A stretch of 64,000 nt of DNA from Triops longicaudatus (GCA_022885665.1 JAGQDJ010000014.1:62001-126000); one strand, 5' to 3'. Shown: positions 1 through 13,600, counted from the first letter of the stretch. Program-made: numbers and translations. Notes: generated from the letters alone by a model not told the origin.

Positions 1-3000
1 TCGCGTTCTCGATCACTCGTTGACGATGCTAGCAACAACCCTCGATCCACACCGGGTGACATACATCTAAAGGAAAAAAGGGAAAAAAGCTCATTAAAAA
101 TGTGCTGCCGTCTCGCTGGTCAAAACTCTCGCAATGCTTGTGTCGTTGCCCACTTTGCTTTCTTATGGGTTATTAGTTTACAGTCGCTGTGCTCATTTTG
201 GCCTTCTACCCTAACGCAATCTGTATGAATCAGACGTTTTCCCTGAACCTACTTAAGCACTGTACCCACGTAGTTGTCTCTTAACGTATAGTGTGCGCCG
301 CGTTACGCAAAGGCAAACGCAAAATTATCATCGAAGCAAGTCAAACGGTAAGGTGGACTTGTCTGTGTGTCAAGAAGGACCAGACCAGGCCGGGGATCAA
401 AACTTGCGTTTTAGGGCAAAACAGAACTGACAGCACGTAAGTAAGTAGGAAGACGGGCGAGGAAGACGAAGAAGTAAAAGCAAAGCGAAAAGGTGTGGCA
501 TGACAAGCCTGCAAGTCCTGAGCAAATATTGATTCACGCGTAATCACAGTCCCGTCCTCAACTTAGGCCTAAGCATAGAACCAGCACCAGCAGCGCGACA
601 CCCCCCACCACCACCTTCTCTTAGCGTCCACCCCCTCGCGCACCCTCGTAAGTCTTTAGTGGCGAACTGTGTGGCGGAGTCTTTTCAAACCACCTTCCCT
701 CTTCGCCTGGGTAATTACAGCGGAGACAAAAGATTTTTATTTTTTTTTTTTGTTCTGCGTCGAGTTTCTTCGGTTCGAGCTTCGCATGCGTGTTCTATTT
801 AGCTTACGGCGCCATCACAAGACTCCTCCAACATTTTTTATATTTTTCCGCCCGCTTCGGACATGATACATATTTATTATCCCAGGCTAAGGAAGATTCG
901 ATTTGGCCCTAGAAGGTTTGTTGCCGTCTTTTTTCTGATACGTTCTTCTCTGGACTTCTCCGGGATGTAGAAAGATCGAAAATCAATAACGGTTCACGTA
1001 ACAGATTATTTTAAGTCCGGATTTCTTGTAAAGCAAAAAATGAGAGATAAGGTACACGAGTTCACCGAGCACACCATTTTTGGCAAGTCCCGTTCTCGTC
1101 AGGTAACGAGCTTAAAAATCGCAAGGTAAAAGGAAAAAGGGACGAAAAGAAAAGGAATGGAAAAATCCTTACACTTTTCATTCACTATTGGGGCAAGAAA
1201 TCGCGCGCGCTCGCGGAGTTTTTTTTCCAACAACAAACTGACTTCGGAAAAGAAAAGGGAAAAAACGTGGCGCTGGAACTTCGTCACACTTCGGGGCGGT
1301 ATTTCTTTCGCCTTTTCTCCCCTTTTTTCTTCTCACAACTATCGCTCTCTCCCCCCACTCGCTCACACTACTCGCATTTTCACGGTCAATTCCATTGATT
1401 CCACGTGCCTTTTCACCCCCCGCACTTCCACTTCCACCAACCCAACCACTATCAAACTCTCGTCTCACTATATCAACAACACTTTGCGGGACCAGTTGAC
1501 CGCTCCAAAACTCGCGAAAATCCGTAACGGCGGAAGGGTGAACCCGTAGAGGGGATGGTTGAATATTCCACCGAAACTTTACGTAAGTGGAGGGAATTCT
1601 TGTTGTAGTGGTATGCCAGTATAGCGAATAAGTGTACGCGAATAGTTCCGATACTTGTTAATACTGTCAATAGGAGCGATGAATTTTTAAAAAAGACAGT
1701 TTCGAATAGACGTCTAGTGCAAAAGAATGCCGGAGCCTAAGTGAAAATAGCGCACAGAGTTGGACCGCCACACCCTTCTGTTGTATACAAGGCCCGCTAA
1801 GGGGGGAAAGGAGACACACAATGGACCGTCTCGTTATCCGTACTTAGGCCGACTGCATATGCAAGGCTCGGCGACGCACACTCTTCTTGCACTACTACTC
1901 ACTCAACTACCTAAAACCCGGCCTGCCTTCTTTACCCGACTCAAGAACGTTTCATTGGGTAAGTCCCGGTTTTGGCTTCCCAGGGCCAGGCACCCAAAAA
2001 GTTACACCGGCACGCCAGGCACCGCTCGCCGGGCAACGTGCCTTTTGCGTTCCTTTTGCCCCCTCTTTGCCTGGCCTGGCCTTGCCTTTTGCCTTGCCTA
2101 GGAACCGCGAGTGAGTAGTAAAAGAGAACCGAGTAGTACACTATACTCCCGCCACTACTCCACCTCCCCTTCGGTTGTATAGATAACACACAGTTACACA
2201 ACTCCCTCCCGTACTGCACTGTTGTAACTTTTCTTTCCCGCCTTCGCCGTGGCTGTGCGTGGCGTGGCTAGGGCCCTTTTTCTGGCCGCGGACGACTCGA
2301 CAGCGTTGTACGGCCTCAACCTCGCCTCGCCGGCTTGCCTCCCGTTCAAGTAGCCGGTTCTTGGCGTCTTCTCCCCGCGGGACAGTTGGAAAGAGACACA
2401 ACCGTTTTGCCTACTTTATACGGCTAGCTCCCCCCTATACATCGGACTCCCCCAGACAAGTTGAACTGGACACACCGGTTGGGATAACTAATTATGAAAA
2501 TGAACAAACAGGTTTTAAAACCTCGAGAGAAAGGAATTTAAGATGGCCAAATACTCAAGTTTTGCCACCCCTTAGCTTCATTATTCAACTCAAATTTTAA
2601 TTAAGCATATTATCGTTCCTTTACTTCATAACACAACATCATGATTGAAATACCTTTTCTCTCTTTTTTTGCACATAAATCTTTGTTGCTATTTAAATGT
2701 TACCGCCTCTTTCATTTTTAAAAGAAATTAAGAAGAAATATAGTAAAAGGAATTGTTTACAAAAATTAGTTAAACGTGAGGGAAATTGTGTAAAATTTTG
2801 TTATTGCGAAGGGCACGTTCTCGTTACTATATAGACGTACCAAAGAAAACCCAAGTCATTTGAAATCTTGCGGGGAAACGAGGTGTTTTAACTCGGTATG
2901 GAGACTTGTTTAGGCCTAGGGACTTTGAAACGCAAAAAGGGGGCCAAAGAGGCTGGGCTTAAGTGCGGCGCATTGCCGATAAACGAAAGATCCCGCACCC

Positions 3001-3025
3001 GCATTGCCGCGTAACGCAGGTCATG

Positions 3026-3061
3026 AAGGAGGGGAGGGGGTGAGGTGGGATGGGAGGGTTG
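3026..3061 (+). other. Potential G-quadruplex motif
   Basis: The + strand has five or more runs of three to five G separated by short loops (GGGG-A-GGGGG-TGAGGT-GGG-AT-GGG-A-GGG). This fits the usual intramolecular G-quadruplex pattern. It is a sequence match only; folding is an inference. Confidence 0.5.
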
Positions 3062-4017
3062 GCCGGAGAGGTTCGTATTTGAGATGAGAAGAATGAAATC
3101 CCGTTTGGAGTTATACCTTTAGGTACGATCGTACACTCACAGTACTGTACATACCGTCAGTAAACTAGCTTAGAAACACGCTTTTATGTAAATTTAGGGC
3201 ATGATCTGATCTCGGGAGCGTAGTGAGTATTCAAAAAATTTAAAGAAGGGTGAGTAAGGGGGTAGTTCTTACGCCCATCACCCGACAACTCGTACTTCGG
3301 GTCACGGGGAGGCTTGTGGGGGGATTACGTATCGTGAAGTGGGACGCGCCAGGAATGAAGAGTTGCAAGTTGAAGTTTTTGGTGGGCACCCCATCTTCCC
3401 CCTTTCCCGAAAGCCGCATGCGTTTGCGTTTACTTGTGCACAGTAGAACCGCTTGCAACTTGCCTCCCATTTTCTTGTCTCTCTCACTCGTTTCTCTTTC
3501 TCTCCTTTGCCCAGCCTCCTTTACACCCATCAGAATGCGAGGCAGAGGCTGACACATCAAATAGGGAGGTGTGTTTTTTTTCCTCCATACCGCCCTCCCA
3601 ACCCCCTTCATCGATGGGGTGGATCTTAGGCTAGACAGGGTTGTGGGGGAAAATGGCCTTAAGTCGATCCAAGAATCCAAGCAAGACACGTCGCCGCATT
3701 ACGGCACTCGGCCGTCTTTAAGAAAAAAAAATTAAATGATGGTAGGGATGGGGGTAGGAGCTGGGCAAAAAGGAACCGATTCCTTTCGCAGTGTGTGTAT
3801 ATGGTCGTAAGTATGGCTCACCCGAGTCTAGGAAGATGTCCCACGAAAGAAGCTATGACATAAGAATGGGAACAGAGTTGGGGTAGGTGTGGGTGGTATA
3901 CTGAGTAGGAGAAGGTAAAAAAAAAGGAGATATTGGGGAAATTCGGGTGCAGAGTAGAAAACAAGCGTTGATTTTTGCTGACATGCTCATTTTTTTACCC
4001 TTTACCTGCCCAGTTTC

Positions 4018-4039
4018 GGGGGTGGGGTGGGTTAGGGGG
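4018..4039 (+). other. Potential G-quadruplex motif with very short loops
   Basis: Four G-runs of 5, 4, 3 and 5 are separated by loops of 1, 1 and 3 bases, which is close to an ideal stable quadruplex. It lies about 3.4 kb upstream of the first Ca-beta coding exon. Confidence 0.55.
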
Positions 4040-4229
4040 TGTTTTACTTTATTTGTGAGGGTGGGAGAGTAAAGAGTAGTAGACGCATTGATTTGTTCGG
4101 TGTTGGTACCTCCTTCATCCTGGCTCTTGGTTTTCTCGTTGCACAGGCTGTGTCATGGAAATAAGTTGTATCATTATTGATTGGGAAAGGTCTTTCCAAT
4201 TAGAAAACAGCAGCCGGAAGGAAGGAGGT

Positions 4230-4276
4230 TGAGGGAAGGGTAAAGGGTGGGAGGGGAAGGGATGGGATGGGGAGAG
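4230..4276 (+). other. G-run cluster, multi-register G-quadruplex candidate
   Basis: Eight GGG or GGGG runs within about 45 bases are separated by loops of one to four bases, so several alternative quadruplexes are possible. A 16-base G homopolymer follows at 4410-4425. Confidence 0.5.
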
Positions 4277-4409
4277 AAAGAGACAGCAAAGGAGGAAGTG
4301 AGCTTAAAAGCGGCTCATTTGCGTATTAGAGAAGGAAGGGAGGCTTAGACAAAAGTTTAGGAATTAAACGGCTGGGGAGTAATGCATGTACTCCCTTGAC
4401 AGCCGACTT

Positions 4410-4425
4410 GGGGGGGGGGGGGGGG
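4410..4425 (+). repeat. Poly-G run (16)
   Basis: A homopolymer of 16 G. Similar runs occur at 9083-9098 (16), 11511-11521 (11) and 59821-59831 (11). Confidence 0.9.
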
Positions 4426-4560
4426 AGGGATGGGAATTGTCTATCATTCTTACCTGATCGACTTGAAAGCTGTGGCCTCCAAGCGGAGGATAGAACTGAT
4501 AGGTTAATAGAAGGGGAAGCTTAATTAAGATCATGTAATGACAGTTGGGATTCCTATGTC

Positions 4561-4595
4561 AGGAACATGCTCTGTTTACAAGAGAACATGTTCCT
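4561..4595. promoter_or_regulatory. Palindrome with two p53-type decamers around a forkhead-like core
   Basis: Perfect 9-bp arms AGGAACATG (4561-4569) and CATGTTCCT (4587-4595) enclose TGTTTAC. GAACATGCTC (4563-4572) and GAACATGTTC (4584-4593) both fit the p53-family decamer RRRCWWGYYY with an 11-bp spacer. TGTTTAC fits the forkhead consensus. Short motifs are common by chance and occupancy is unknown. Confidence 0.25.
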
Positions 4596-6679
4596 TTCAT
4601 GCCAAAGCAAGTGCATGTTTAATGAGACTAAAATGTGTCAATTAATTTTTAAGAAAACGAATATTCCAAATTGCGGGAAATCGGTCAAACAAATCCAGTA
4701 GTCGAAAATAACTTGCAAATGTCTAATTAATTAGTGCTAATTAATGCAATCGTAATTAAACTTAGTATTTTTTATTTTAATGCGTTCTGTTCAATTATAT
4801 AAGCCGACTGCAGATAGATAGTAAACTCTTTACGTGAAATATGGTTCTAACTTAAATCGTGTTATTTTTGTGACAAATAATGTGACTGTAAGCTCAGAAC
4901 ACAATTTGGCGGATTGCCGGTGTACGAGTAAAGGCATTTTATATTTTTTATTGGAAGACCAATTGGGTGATGCGCCGAAAAGATTGCACTGTTGGTTCTG
5001 CATCAAGACGGAAACCAAGGCAACAAGAAGTAGGTGAAGAATGTAGAATTGTTCAGATTTCTGCTTAAGTAAAGGTATGAAATGTTCCCTAGGGATCTTT
5101 AGAACGAATTCCGCCTGTGAGATCTTTTTCAGGTTCAGTGGAATTCATTGTTGTATTGACTCAGCGTAGGCGAATAGCATAGTATTGATGATTGTCCATG
5201 TCTTTGGTCTTTGTCGTCATTTGTTTTGGGTACTATCAAGGAAAAAACAAACGACCAGCATGCAATGAACGATGGCGAAAATTAAGACCAGGCAACCTAG
5301 CCGTAGAAATAGAGTCGGTTCCAACAGAGTAAAGGAATTGCGCGGGTTAATGTATATATTTGTTATTGTTTTAACTGTTACATAAACAACTATTGAAGTG
5401 AAACGATGTACGGCAACTAGCAAAGCTCACGCCGACGAAAGAAATAAAAAAAAAAAAAAATGGCGTGGGTTGCGCCAAACTTGACCGAACTGAGTGAAAA
5501 GGCTTGACACGTAAAGCATAAAATTTTGGTTTTATCCAATTCAGCACTAGTATGAACCAATGGAAATTGCATTAAGCTGATGAAAGCTCCCGTAGATAGT
5601 TTTACAGATGTAATTGTAAATTTTACAGTAAATGGTTGTAAACATAAAGTATAAAGTGTACAATTAACCGTAGCATTAACTTTTAATACGGATAAGAAAA
5701 TCTTTTGTAATGTTACCTTGTTTTTTTAAAGGTAATGAGTTACCAACATAGAGAAAAAATAAATTTTTAGTGGTTCGGGTGATTACAAAAATGTAAACAT
5801 TTCACCGTAAGTTGTGAGAAACTATGTATTGTAACTGTTATTGCAGATTGTCTATATTTTTGTAGAATGTTCTTTGTAAATTTGTACAAAGCACGTCAGA
5901 ACTTTAGTTTTTTAAGAAAAATAGGTTCGAAACTAGAATTTAGTGTTCGTAGAAGTATATTTTAACAAACGTCTTGAGGAAAATGGAATCCGAAGCCATC
6001 AGTTTGAAGACATCGCCTGAGATGCTTAGGTCGTTTTACAAGTAATCATGACTAATTACTTAATCACTAATTGTTGACTTTGAATTCTATTTGCACTTAA
6101 ACATAACTTAAGTCACTCAGGTCAAATTTGCAATGTTCTTCCTTAAAAGGCTAAAGTTTTGGGCGCTTCTAATAAATTTCGCTAAAACTTCTCTCGATAG
6201 TTGCGACGTGATATCACATATCAAAACTTAACGGACAGAAAATTGACCGGATGTTATTTTTTTCAAAAGTGCTTGAACCATTTGACATGTACTTATGCAC
6301 TTTGACAGTAAACTTTAGGCTTAAAGTAGCATAAAAATGTTTACTTCAAATCGGCGAAGATTAGCAGCTTTGTAAGAATTGTAGTAGTTAGAAAAAAAAT
6401 CGAATGGTTATATTGAGTATAATGATTTGAATGTAATTGATAAGCAATTAAGACCAGTCTCTTAATTTGTAAATTTGAACACTTAATTATGCTAAATAGT
6501 TACTCTAAAGAGGTCATTAGTGTGAAGAACTCAAATCAGGTCAGCAGTTCGTAAACAAGCCATCATAGGTTAAAAAAAATCGTGAATGAGGTGCACCGCA
6601 GGGAGGGTAAAGGGTAAGAGGTTTGGAGGGCGGTCACCACACAGAGGTCATCAGGTATTTTGCGGGGTAGGTAGGGGAC

Positions 6680-6832
6680 ATGTGTGTGACAGCCCAGCGA
6701 ATGCGCCGTAGTACTGGAGTACTTCTCCCAGTTTCGGACGGAAATGACACCGTCGACGCCCGATCAATACAACGGCGCAAGATAAAACAGGGCGAAACCT
6801 TATACACCCCCCGCTCTGGACGCGGTAAAACC
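6680..6832 (+). CDS. Possible alternative first coding exon of Ca-beta (weak)
   Basis: A 51-codon frame runs from an ATG with G at -3 to a good donor, ACC|GTAAGC, in phase 0. Exon 1 of the main model ends in the same phase with the same GTAAGC donor. The product would be basic (IQRRKIKQGE, TPRSGRGKT) and could splice onto the exon at 9900. I do not recognise the peptide, and the opposite strand is also open here, so this may be chance. Confidence 0.2.
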
Positions 6833-7481
6833 GTAAGCAAAGGGAGATGGATGAAGCGGAAGACAGAGAAAGTGAACGAGAGAGAGAAAGTAAAAGCAGC
6901 AAAGCAACTCTCAACCACCTTGCATGGTGTCATGGACGCTTACAGCCATTGTCCCGTAGTTTTCCCCATTAGAAATGTCCAGTAACTTGATTTTTGCGTC
7001 ATTGCCAAGTGATTCCAACAGATTCATTTGCCGTAGTTAGGCTCTCTTGACTAAAAAAAACATGTCGGCGTGTACAAGCTAGAAGAACGCAAATTAGAGT
7101 CAAAGTGTTTGCCGAATTTCTGCGTCGTTGTGTATTTCTGTGTGTGTTGGGGAAACGCCGTTGGCGCAGGAGACGCGCAGAACGCTGCATAAGGGTCGCA
7201 AAGGGTTGGGCCATTGGGGGGTAAGTTCCTGGGTATCGCACGTTGTCAGCTGGACTGGATAAGGGCTAACAGGTGCTTGGATGTGTGTTTTCGTCCCTGA
7301 GTTGGGTTAAGTAGAGAATCTGAAGTGGGAAAAATTATTGGGTGATTATACAATAGAGAAAGTTGGTGGGGAAGTTTAAGTTTGCGAGGAAAATGACCTT
7401 GGATGCCCGGCAGAAACTGACTGTGTTGCAAGTGTAGCAAAGAGGAAGCAAACTTCAGGTGGGTTGTCACGGGATTGAAAC

Positions 7482-7649
7482 ATGACTCGCCGGTACGGGG
7501 GTAGTCAAACGGCTTCGAGTGAATTGACCTCTGACCTATTGGCGGACAGTCTCTCTCCTGAGCAGCAAGTGTTGCATCAACAACAGGGCCCAACCAGTGG
7601 CGTCGAGGACGCTTCGGAGGTCGAGTTGGTGGATTTTGATCCGGAAATC
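7482..7649 (+). CDS. Ca-beta: Ca-beta exon 1: variable N-terminus
   Basis: Encodes residues 1-56, beginning MTRRYGGSQT, rich in Ser, Gln and acidic residues and ending VELVDFDPEI. An in-frame TGA lies at 7476-7478, directly before the ATG, which supports this start; A is at -3. The donor is ATC|GTAAGC in phase 0, matching the phase of the exon at 9900. The frame stays open past the donor to 7793, but the strong donor and downstream fit favour splicing. N-termini of beta subunits vary, so homology gives little support for this exon by itself. Confidence 0.7.
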
Positions 7650-10600
7650 GTAAGCAGCAGTCCTTTATTCCGTGTGGTACACGTCACCTCTTCATCCCCA
7701 TCCTCCACTCTCCACAACCAAGCCGCTCGGCACCCCGACCAGGACCAGGTTCGCTTTCTCGTTCATCAACCAAAACATAACAAGGTTGTTTAAGTGCAAC
7801 TGATCTTACTAGCAGATATATTTCTCTGACGAAAAATAGAATGCAAAATAATAAAAAAATAATGTAAATGTAGAACATTCAATCATTTGTCATTTTAATT
7901 GTTTAACATTCAATGAAGTACAATGCCATCAAGTAGAAGTAAAGTGAAATTTCTCCCTTGCATTGTTTTCCGAAGATCGATGCTGAAGGGAAGAATACTA
8001 TATAGGAACAGATGCGTAAAAGAAGAAACCTTATTGCTGCTATTTTTAGCTTTTAAGTGAAGTGTAAATCTACAATCGACCCCAGATCGAAGAAGCTCAT
8101 GCAAGTTAAAAATTCTCCCTTACGTCTGTCTTCGAACACTTGGTTCACTGTTGTGCGGTGCACGTAACGTTGCTTAAGCAGAACTACCTTACAAGTGGCT
8201 TCTCTCATACGCGGGTGTTATGCGTTCGCTTCTCTTATATCCCGAATCCACGTAATGGCAAATTGGGTATTTACTATCTAGAACTCGTTGTAACGAACCC
8301 CTTGGAAGTAAAACAATAATGCTCTTTACATCAAACGTGTTTTCGATAAGTTTCGTAATTGGGGACCACACAATCTATTATAACAGACAGTTTAAAAGGG
8401 TTCTATTGCAAAGAAGTCTTACTGTATTATCTTGTATTTTTGAGCGTTACCTTCAGGAACTCCTTACTTGTGTTTTCCCATAATTACCATATGCATCAGT
8501 AAAGGTTTCTCACAAGCCTATTTCTTACATCCGGGTTTGCTTATTCTCACTTTTCCTGCGAAATTTCACCAAGTCAGCAGCAGGCTGCGTCCTACACTGG
8601 TAGGCAGTGTAAAAAAATTACCAAGCAATTTGAAGTATTATTATTATTTATAGGCATGAATGGTTTCCAAACCTTTTTTCCTATTTTGTGAGAAAATTGC
8701 AAGTTTTCTTGTGATTGTGTTACTTTTCGGGTATTAAGCGTACATAATTTAATTTACGTAACAGTCTTACATCTTGTATTGGTACTTGGTATTAAAGAGG
8801 AAAAGACAGCTCAGGGTCTTGGATGGAAATATGGTGGAGCAATTAGCATATACAGGTGTGGGTGGGAATGAAAAGAACGTCACACAGATAGGAACTAAAC
8901 GTTAGGATATGTGCTTTATTGACCCAGCTCATGTGTGTAGAGTCTTTGCATGCGCAATTAAGGATAGAAGATCAATGCCCTCTGGATTTTCGTTGAGGTC
9001 GTGCAATTGTTTTTCCGTTTTTGCCTCGGTGACGTGCCAAGGGATCTTAAGTAGAGGGCGAGCTTTGGGGTCTAGTAGGGTCGGGGGGGGGGGGGGGGTC
9101 GCAACGAAATTCTTACGCAGAAGGAAAGACAGAGGAAGCAGGAAATACGTGCAAAAGTTTAGCAAAGAACCTTTTCAAGTGCATTCGCACACACATGTAA
9201 GGAAATTGAGCTGGGTGGGGGAACACCGATACCGGTAAAATGTGGTGTCACCCTCTTACTACCAACGCTCAAGACATACAGTTAGAACATGTCCCCCCAA
9301 CGGTTGACCCACTTATGGCTCATTGTTACGACTGAAAAGCTTACTTACGCGGTATTACCATTTTTAAGATGTTTTCGAATTGCGTCAAGAATGTACACAC
9401 GTATGTGGGGCGGTCGGTTGTGTTGCATGCGTGTATTAAGCGGCGTTCGAACGGCCCGTGGGGGCGATCCAAAAAGGGGCCCCTGAAGACACCTTGAAAA
9501 GCTTTCAGGTTGTGATTGAAAGACCGGCGTTTTTCATTTGAATAATGGATACGCTTATGATGGGTCATCTACACGCATACGAAGGGCACATGTACGCAGA
9601 GAAAGAAATTCCATGTCTTGCGATGGAGCCTAAAGATTTCCAATGTGACAAACAAGATCCCCACACACCTTTTTTTTTTTGCTTTGGTGCCTTAAGGAAG
9701 GGGAAGAGTGGGCGGAGGAGGAGGAAGTAGTCTTTTACGCTTGACTTAAATACAAGAATTTGCATTTAATATAAAAGAAATTACGTTGAAGGTTTGAATT
9801 TCAGCTCAAACCATTGAAAATTTCGCAAACTGTTTTGCCAAGTATGATTTTCTGTAAAATTTTATTTTCTGTGGGATATTCTTTTTCTTTGAAAATTAGG
9901 TAACTGGCACCCGGAACGGAAGTAAGACTAAGAAAAAGCATAAACACTCGGATGGCAGTTATTCTGACAGTTCCAGTAGTTTTATTCGCCAGGTGAGTGG
10001 GATATTTTCAATCTTCGTGTTCTGTGGGGAAATTGAATTGAGATGAATTTGTGGAAATGGGCAATGAATCAAAGTATACATTGTGTTTTAAGAATATTGC
10101 GTATTGAGATAGTGTGTTAACTAGTGACATGAAGTATTTTAAATATTACGAAAATCTTCACCCAACATGAGGGTCACAGTTGAGGATTGTTACCTGGTTT
10201 GACCAGGTAATTAAGAAACTTGCCTTTTCCCAGACTTGTGGACCGTCTAGTCGGCGGGACACCCCATTCTTTGTTTCTCTTTCTTTCCCTGGCTCCACCA
10301 ATGTGGTAAAAACATTTGAAGACGAGGGTGCAGAAAGGAAATTTTTGTAGCAAATTGGAAGTTTCCAATCCAATCTCCCTGAAAGTATCGAGTCTCGACA
10401 TTCAGTTTGCGTGGTGTAATATTTCATCCCATGCTTGACTCCATGGTAACTTCACGTGGCGGAAAAGTTGCATTGTCGGAAAGTTGCCAGCAGTTTTAAT
10501 TCTAGATCAAAATTGTTCCTGTAATCTATTTTTAAAGAGAAAAGTGTCGCCTATTGTTTTCTTTTAGTTAGTGATGATGTATTAAATGAAATTATTATAC

Positions 10601-13600
10601 CGCTGTCGAGTTAAAATATGATCTATTCATTCAAGCGGTGGAAAATATTAGCTGAAAGTAACACAAGATGTGTAACTGGTACATTGCACAGGAACAGCGT
10701 TTTATTATTCGTACGCTACGAATTTAGTCTGGACAATTGTAGCTCAACAATAAACGCAGAATTAGCAAGGCAACAGTAAACATCCATGAATGGTGTTCTT
10801 TCATAGAATGCACAAAAGCAAAAGAAGTAATAGCTGATAAATCCTTTTTGGGAGCATGGACACAGTACTTAACTTGTGCGCGCCGAGGAGAGATGTTTAG
10901 GAGGGCTTCTCGTTAGCGTCCAAGCCAAACACCTTCAGCTGAACAGGACTGACGAACTCGTTTTGCGCGCTATAAAAACGAACGCATCCACACTTTCTTG
11001 TAGGTCCTAAACGAGAACGCTCCTGTACCTGCTACTTTGGTAACGTCGTCTAGTGCGGAACTTCTTATTCCGTGGAGAACGTTTAGCATAAAACTCTAAA
11101 GTCCTAAGAAAGCTTATTTCACTATTTCACTTTCTTTGCCTTTTGTTTACTTTGGGTATATTTAGGTAATACTTAGTGAGAAAAAAATGTAGACAGAAAT
11201 GTATACAATTTATCTGTATAATTTCATTTATAATTATTCTCATAGAATGTTGGGTAACAAATATCTGTGTGATAGGGATTACAGATCGTAGTTTAATGAA
11301 ACTATTTTTGTGGATACATTGCATGGGTCTTGACAAAATGCTAACAGTGGAAACAGTTAAACGTACAAAGACCAAGTTTTGCAAAATTAAGACTCATTAT
11401 GAATTATCGATGACAAAACTAAACATTAAATACATGATCACAAGTAAGTAGTACGACATAAGTGCCGCTGAAGTTATGATTTCTCGCGGGTGAACTGAGG
11501 GGTAAGGGGAGGGGGGGGGGGTCAAAGGGAAAGTTTTGCAACAAGACCCTTCAAAGTTTCCGCAACTTAGCAATACGCGTTCCTCTCTTTTCAAACAACG
11601 GTTATGCAATGGGCAGGGTATAAATTAGGCCTGTTCTAGAGCCCTTGCAAGAGGATTATACTTTCGGCGTTTAGGGGACCTTGCAATAAGAATCTTCCCC
11701 TGCCATTTGCATAGAGCAATTTACGGAAAAAAATTCAGGTTATCAGACCCCGGCTACAAACCTTAGCTTCTTGAAAAGGTGACGGTTTTGCTTACAGCTA
11801 AGTAACCAGTTTTTTTCGCCGTGGTATCGGTAGAAAGCATTGAGCCTATATTTCTGAGTAAAACGCTTGCTCCTTTTTGACTCTTCAAGAGATGAGGGCT
11901 TTTGATAAAAAAGAGTCTTACGGAAAAACGTCTTGTTCTGCCCTCCAAGTCCCATTTAGGAAAAATAAAAAGTTGAGCAGAAAGGCAAGAATTTTCACCC
12001 TGCATGACAACTATGTAAATGACCTATAGGCTGCAAAACGCATTTAACGGGTTTTCTTTAGCTTCCCTTGACCTACGTTTCCCAAAGAAAAATAATGTTC
12101 CATTTTTTGCTCCGAAAATGACGCTATGGCTTTACAGTAATACCAGAGTGAGGTCACCTCTTTAATTCTTAAAGTGTTATACAATTCTAGTTATGTTCTT
12201 TTGTACAGTGCGCAGGGGCGCAAAGGGCAAAAGGTGATTTTTTATTAATTAGCCATAGCGTATGCAGCGCATGCAAGTATGCGCAAGTAAACAACTCGAG
12301 GAAGTCTATGCTGAGCAAATGATAAGTGGCTGGGTGATGCAAGCTTACACAAGGTTTCCTACACTTTTTTTTCCTTCGTCTTAAGGCGTTTATGGGGCAA
12401 GTCTCGGTCAGGTGCTTATGGAATGCTACTACGATGCTCGCAAAAGATTTTAAATGTAAAGCGAGTTCTTTATTACTTGCACGGAATGGGAAAGTTTTCC
12501 AAGAAAGGGGAATTTGTTTTTCTAATTTTGTACACAACAAGATTAATGCGCATTAAGTCCTCGCACAGAGTAGCAAATCGCCTTTCAGAGTAAACGCTTA
12601 CACAGTCTCTGGCACTCGTTATCGTGCATATGTGGTTGCTCGACATTATACATTTATATGTATTCAGGGTGTCGAAGGTCAGAACACCTGATCTCGACGC
12701 ACAGAATGTCCGAACACGTAAGACTTGCTCAGTGAGATCAAGAAAGAACACAGAGACCCCTAAAGAGACTTACGGCAGACTAATAATAACGCCCGAGTTG
12801 TGCAAACAACCCCAGTTGCTCACGATTAAAGCCGTTACTAGTCGATCCTCGCATTATAAAAGAAATGCTTACTATAAAACCTTTGCGACGAAGAGAACAT
12901 TCGTGAAATAAATTTGAAGTAAACGGTGAGATGAGGATACATTTTTTGTCTCAATTTCGTACAATTGCACACACTACGTACAGTGCAATTTTAGGTGCTA
13001 CATGTTGCAACAGTAGACACAACGTTCGCTTATAAAGCGCATAAGTCGAGGTTTTGGGAGGTTTAGTCCAAGAGAATTTCGACTTGGGAGCTAAAACCGA
13101 GAACTTCCTCCGAGCACAGCGGGCGACAATTAGCCAAGCGACCGGGGGGGATTCAGCCAATGCGCTAAAAATCGAGCATTTTCATTGCTATCTGTATATA
13201 AAACCCTAAAACAGCCGGGGCAACCGAGAAACTGGAACAACCAGACAAAAAGTGTGTTGTTTCAGTACCCGTTTCTAGGAATACTGGGCAAACAAGAGTT
13301 CACAGAAACTGCGTTTTTTAATGTGTTGTAAGCGTAGGCTTTCGCCCATCCTATAGTTTTTACATCCATGAACTTCGATAGCACAGTAACAAATAGAAAC
13401 TGCGTTTCAGTCCATGGATTGTTTGTACATGCCATGGAGTGTACTTACTTTAATGCAAGTTAACACCTTTAATTTGCCTAATTGTGTACTGAGCTTACGA
13501 TCACTTTATTCATCATGCAACGCAAGGCTACTTCGATTCAAGTTCCATTTACCTAAATTATAAACTATCTGCCTGGCCTTAGAACGTGCTCAAGTAAATG

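Larger units (their letters stand above)
1..7481. other. Upstream non-coding region of the Ca-beta gene
   Basis: No gene could be supported here. Open frames of 60-150 codons occur on both strands, but they overlap each other, show low-complexity composition and match no recognised family. The first 2.5 kb looks more GC-rich than the AT-rich DNA from about 4.5 to 6.6 kb. The stretch contains purine-rich and G-rich blocks at about 3.0-4.4 kb, an A-run near 5445-5460, and a palindromic site at 4561-4595. The promoter of the exon at 7482 should lie here or in an unseen 5' UTR exon, but I cannot place it. Confidence 0.6.

Noticed and set aside
1..228. Open frame from the window edge (starting SRSRSLVDDASNNPRSTPG)
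   Set aside because: Could be the end of an exon, but no convincing donor is present and the later part reads as non-coding.
3240..3689. 149-codon frame (-)
   Set aside because: It overlaps open frames in other registers and lies in G/C-skewed repetitive DNA, with no domain signature.
8526..8540. CTTACATCCGGGTT seen near 8526 and 26392, with a near-copy at 35334
   Set aside because: A 14-base match recurs by chance in 64 kb, and the flanks do not align.
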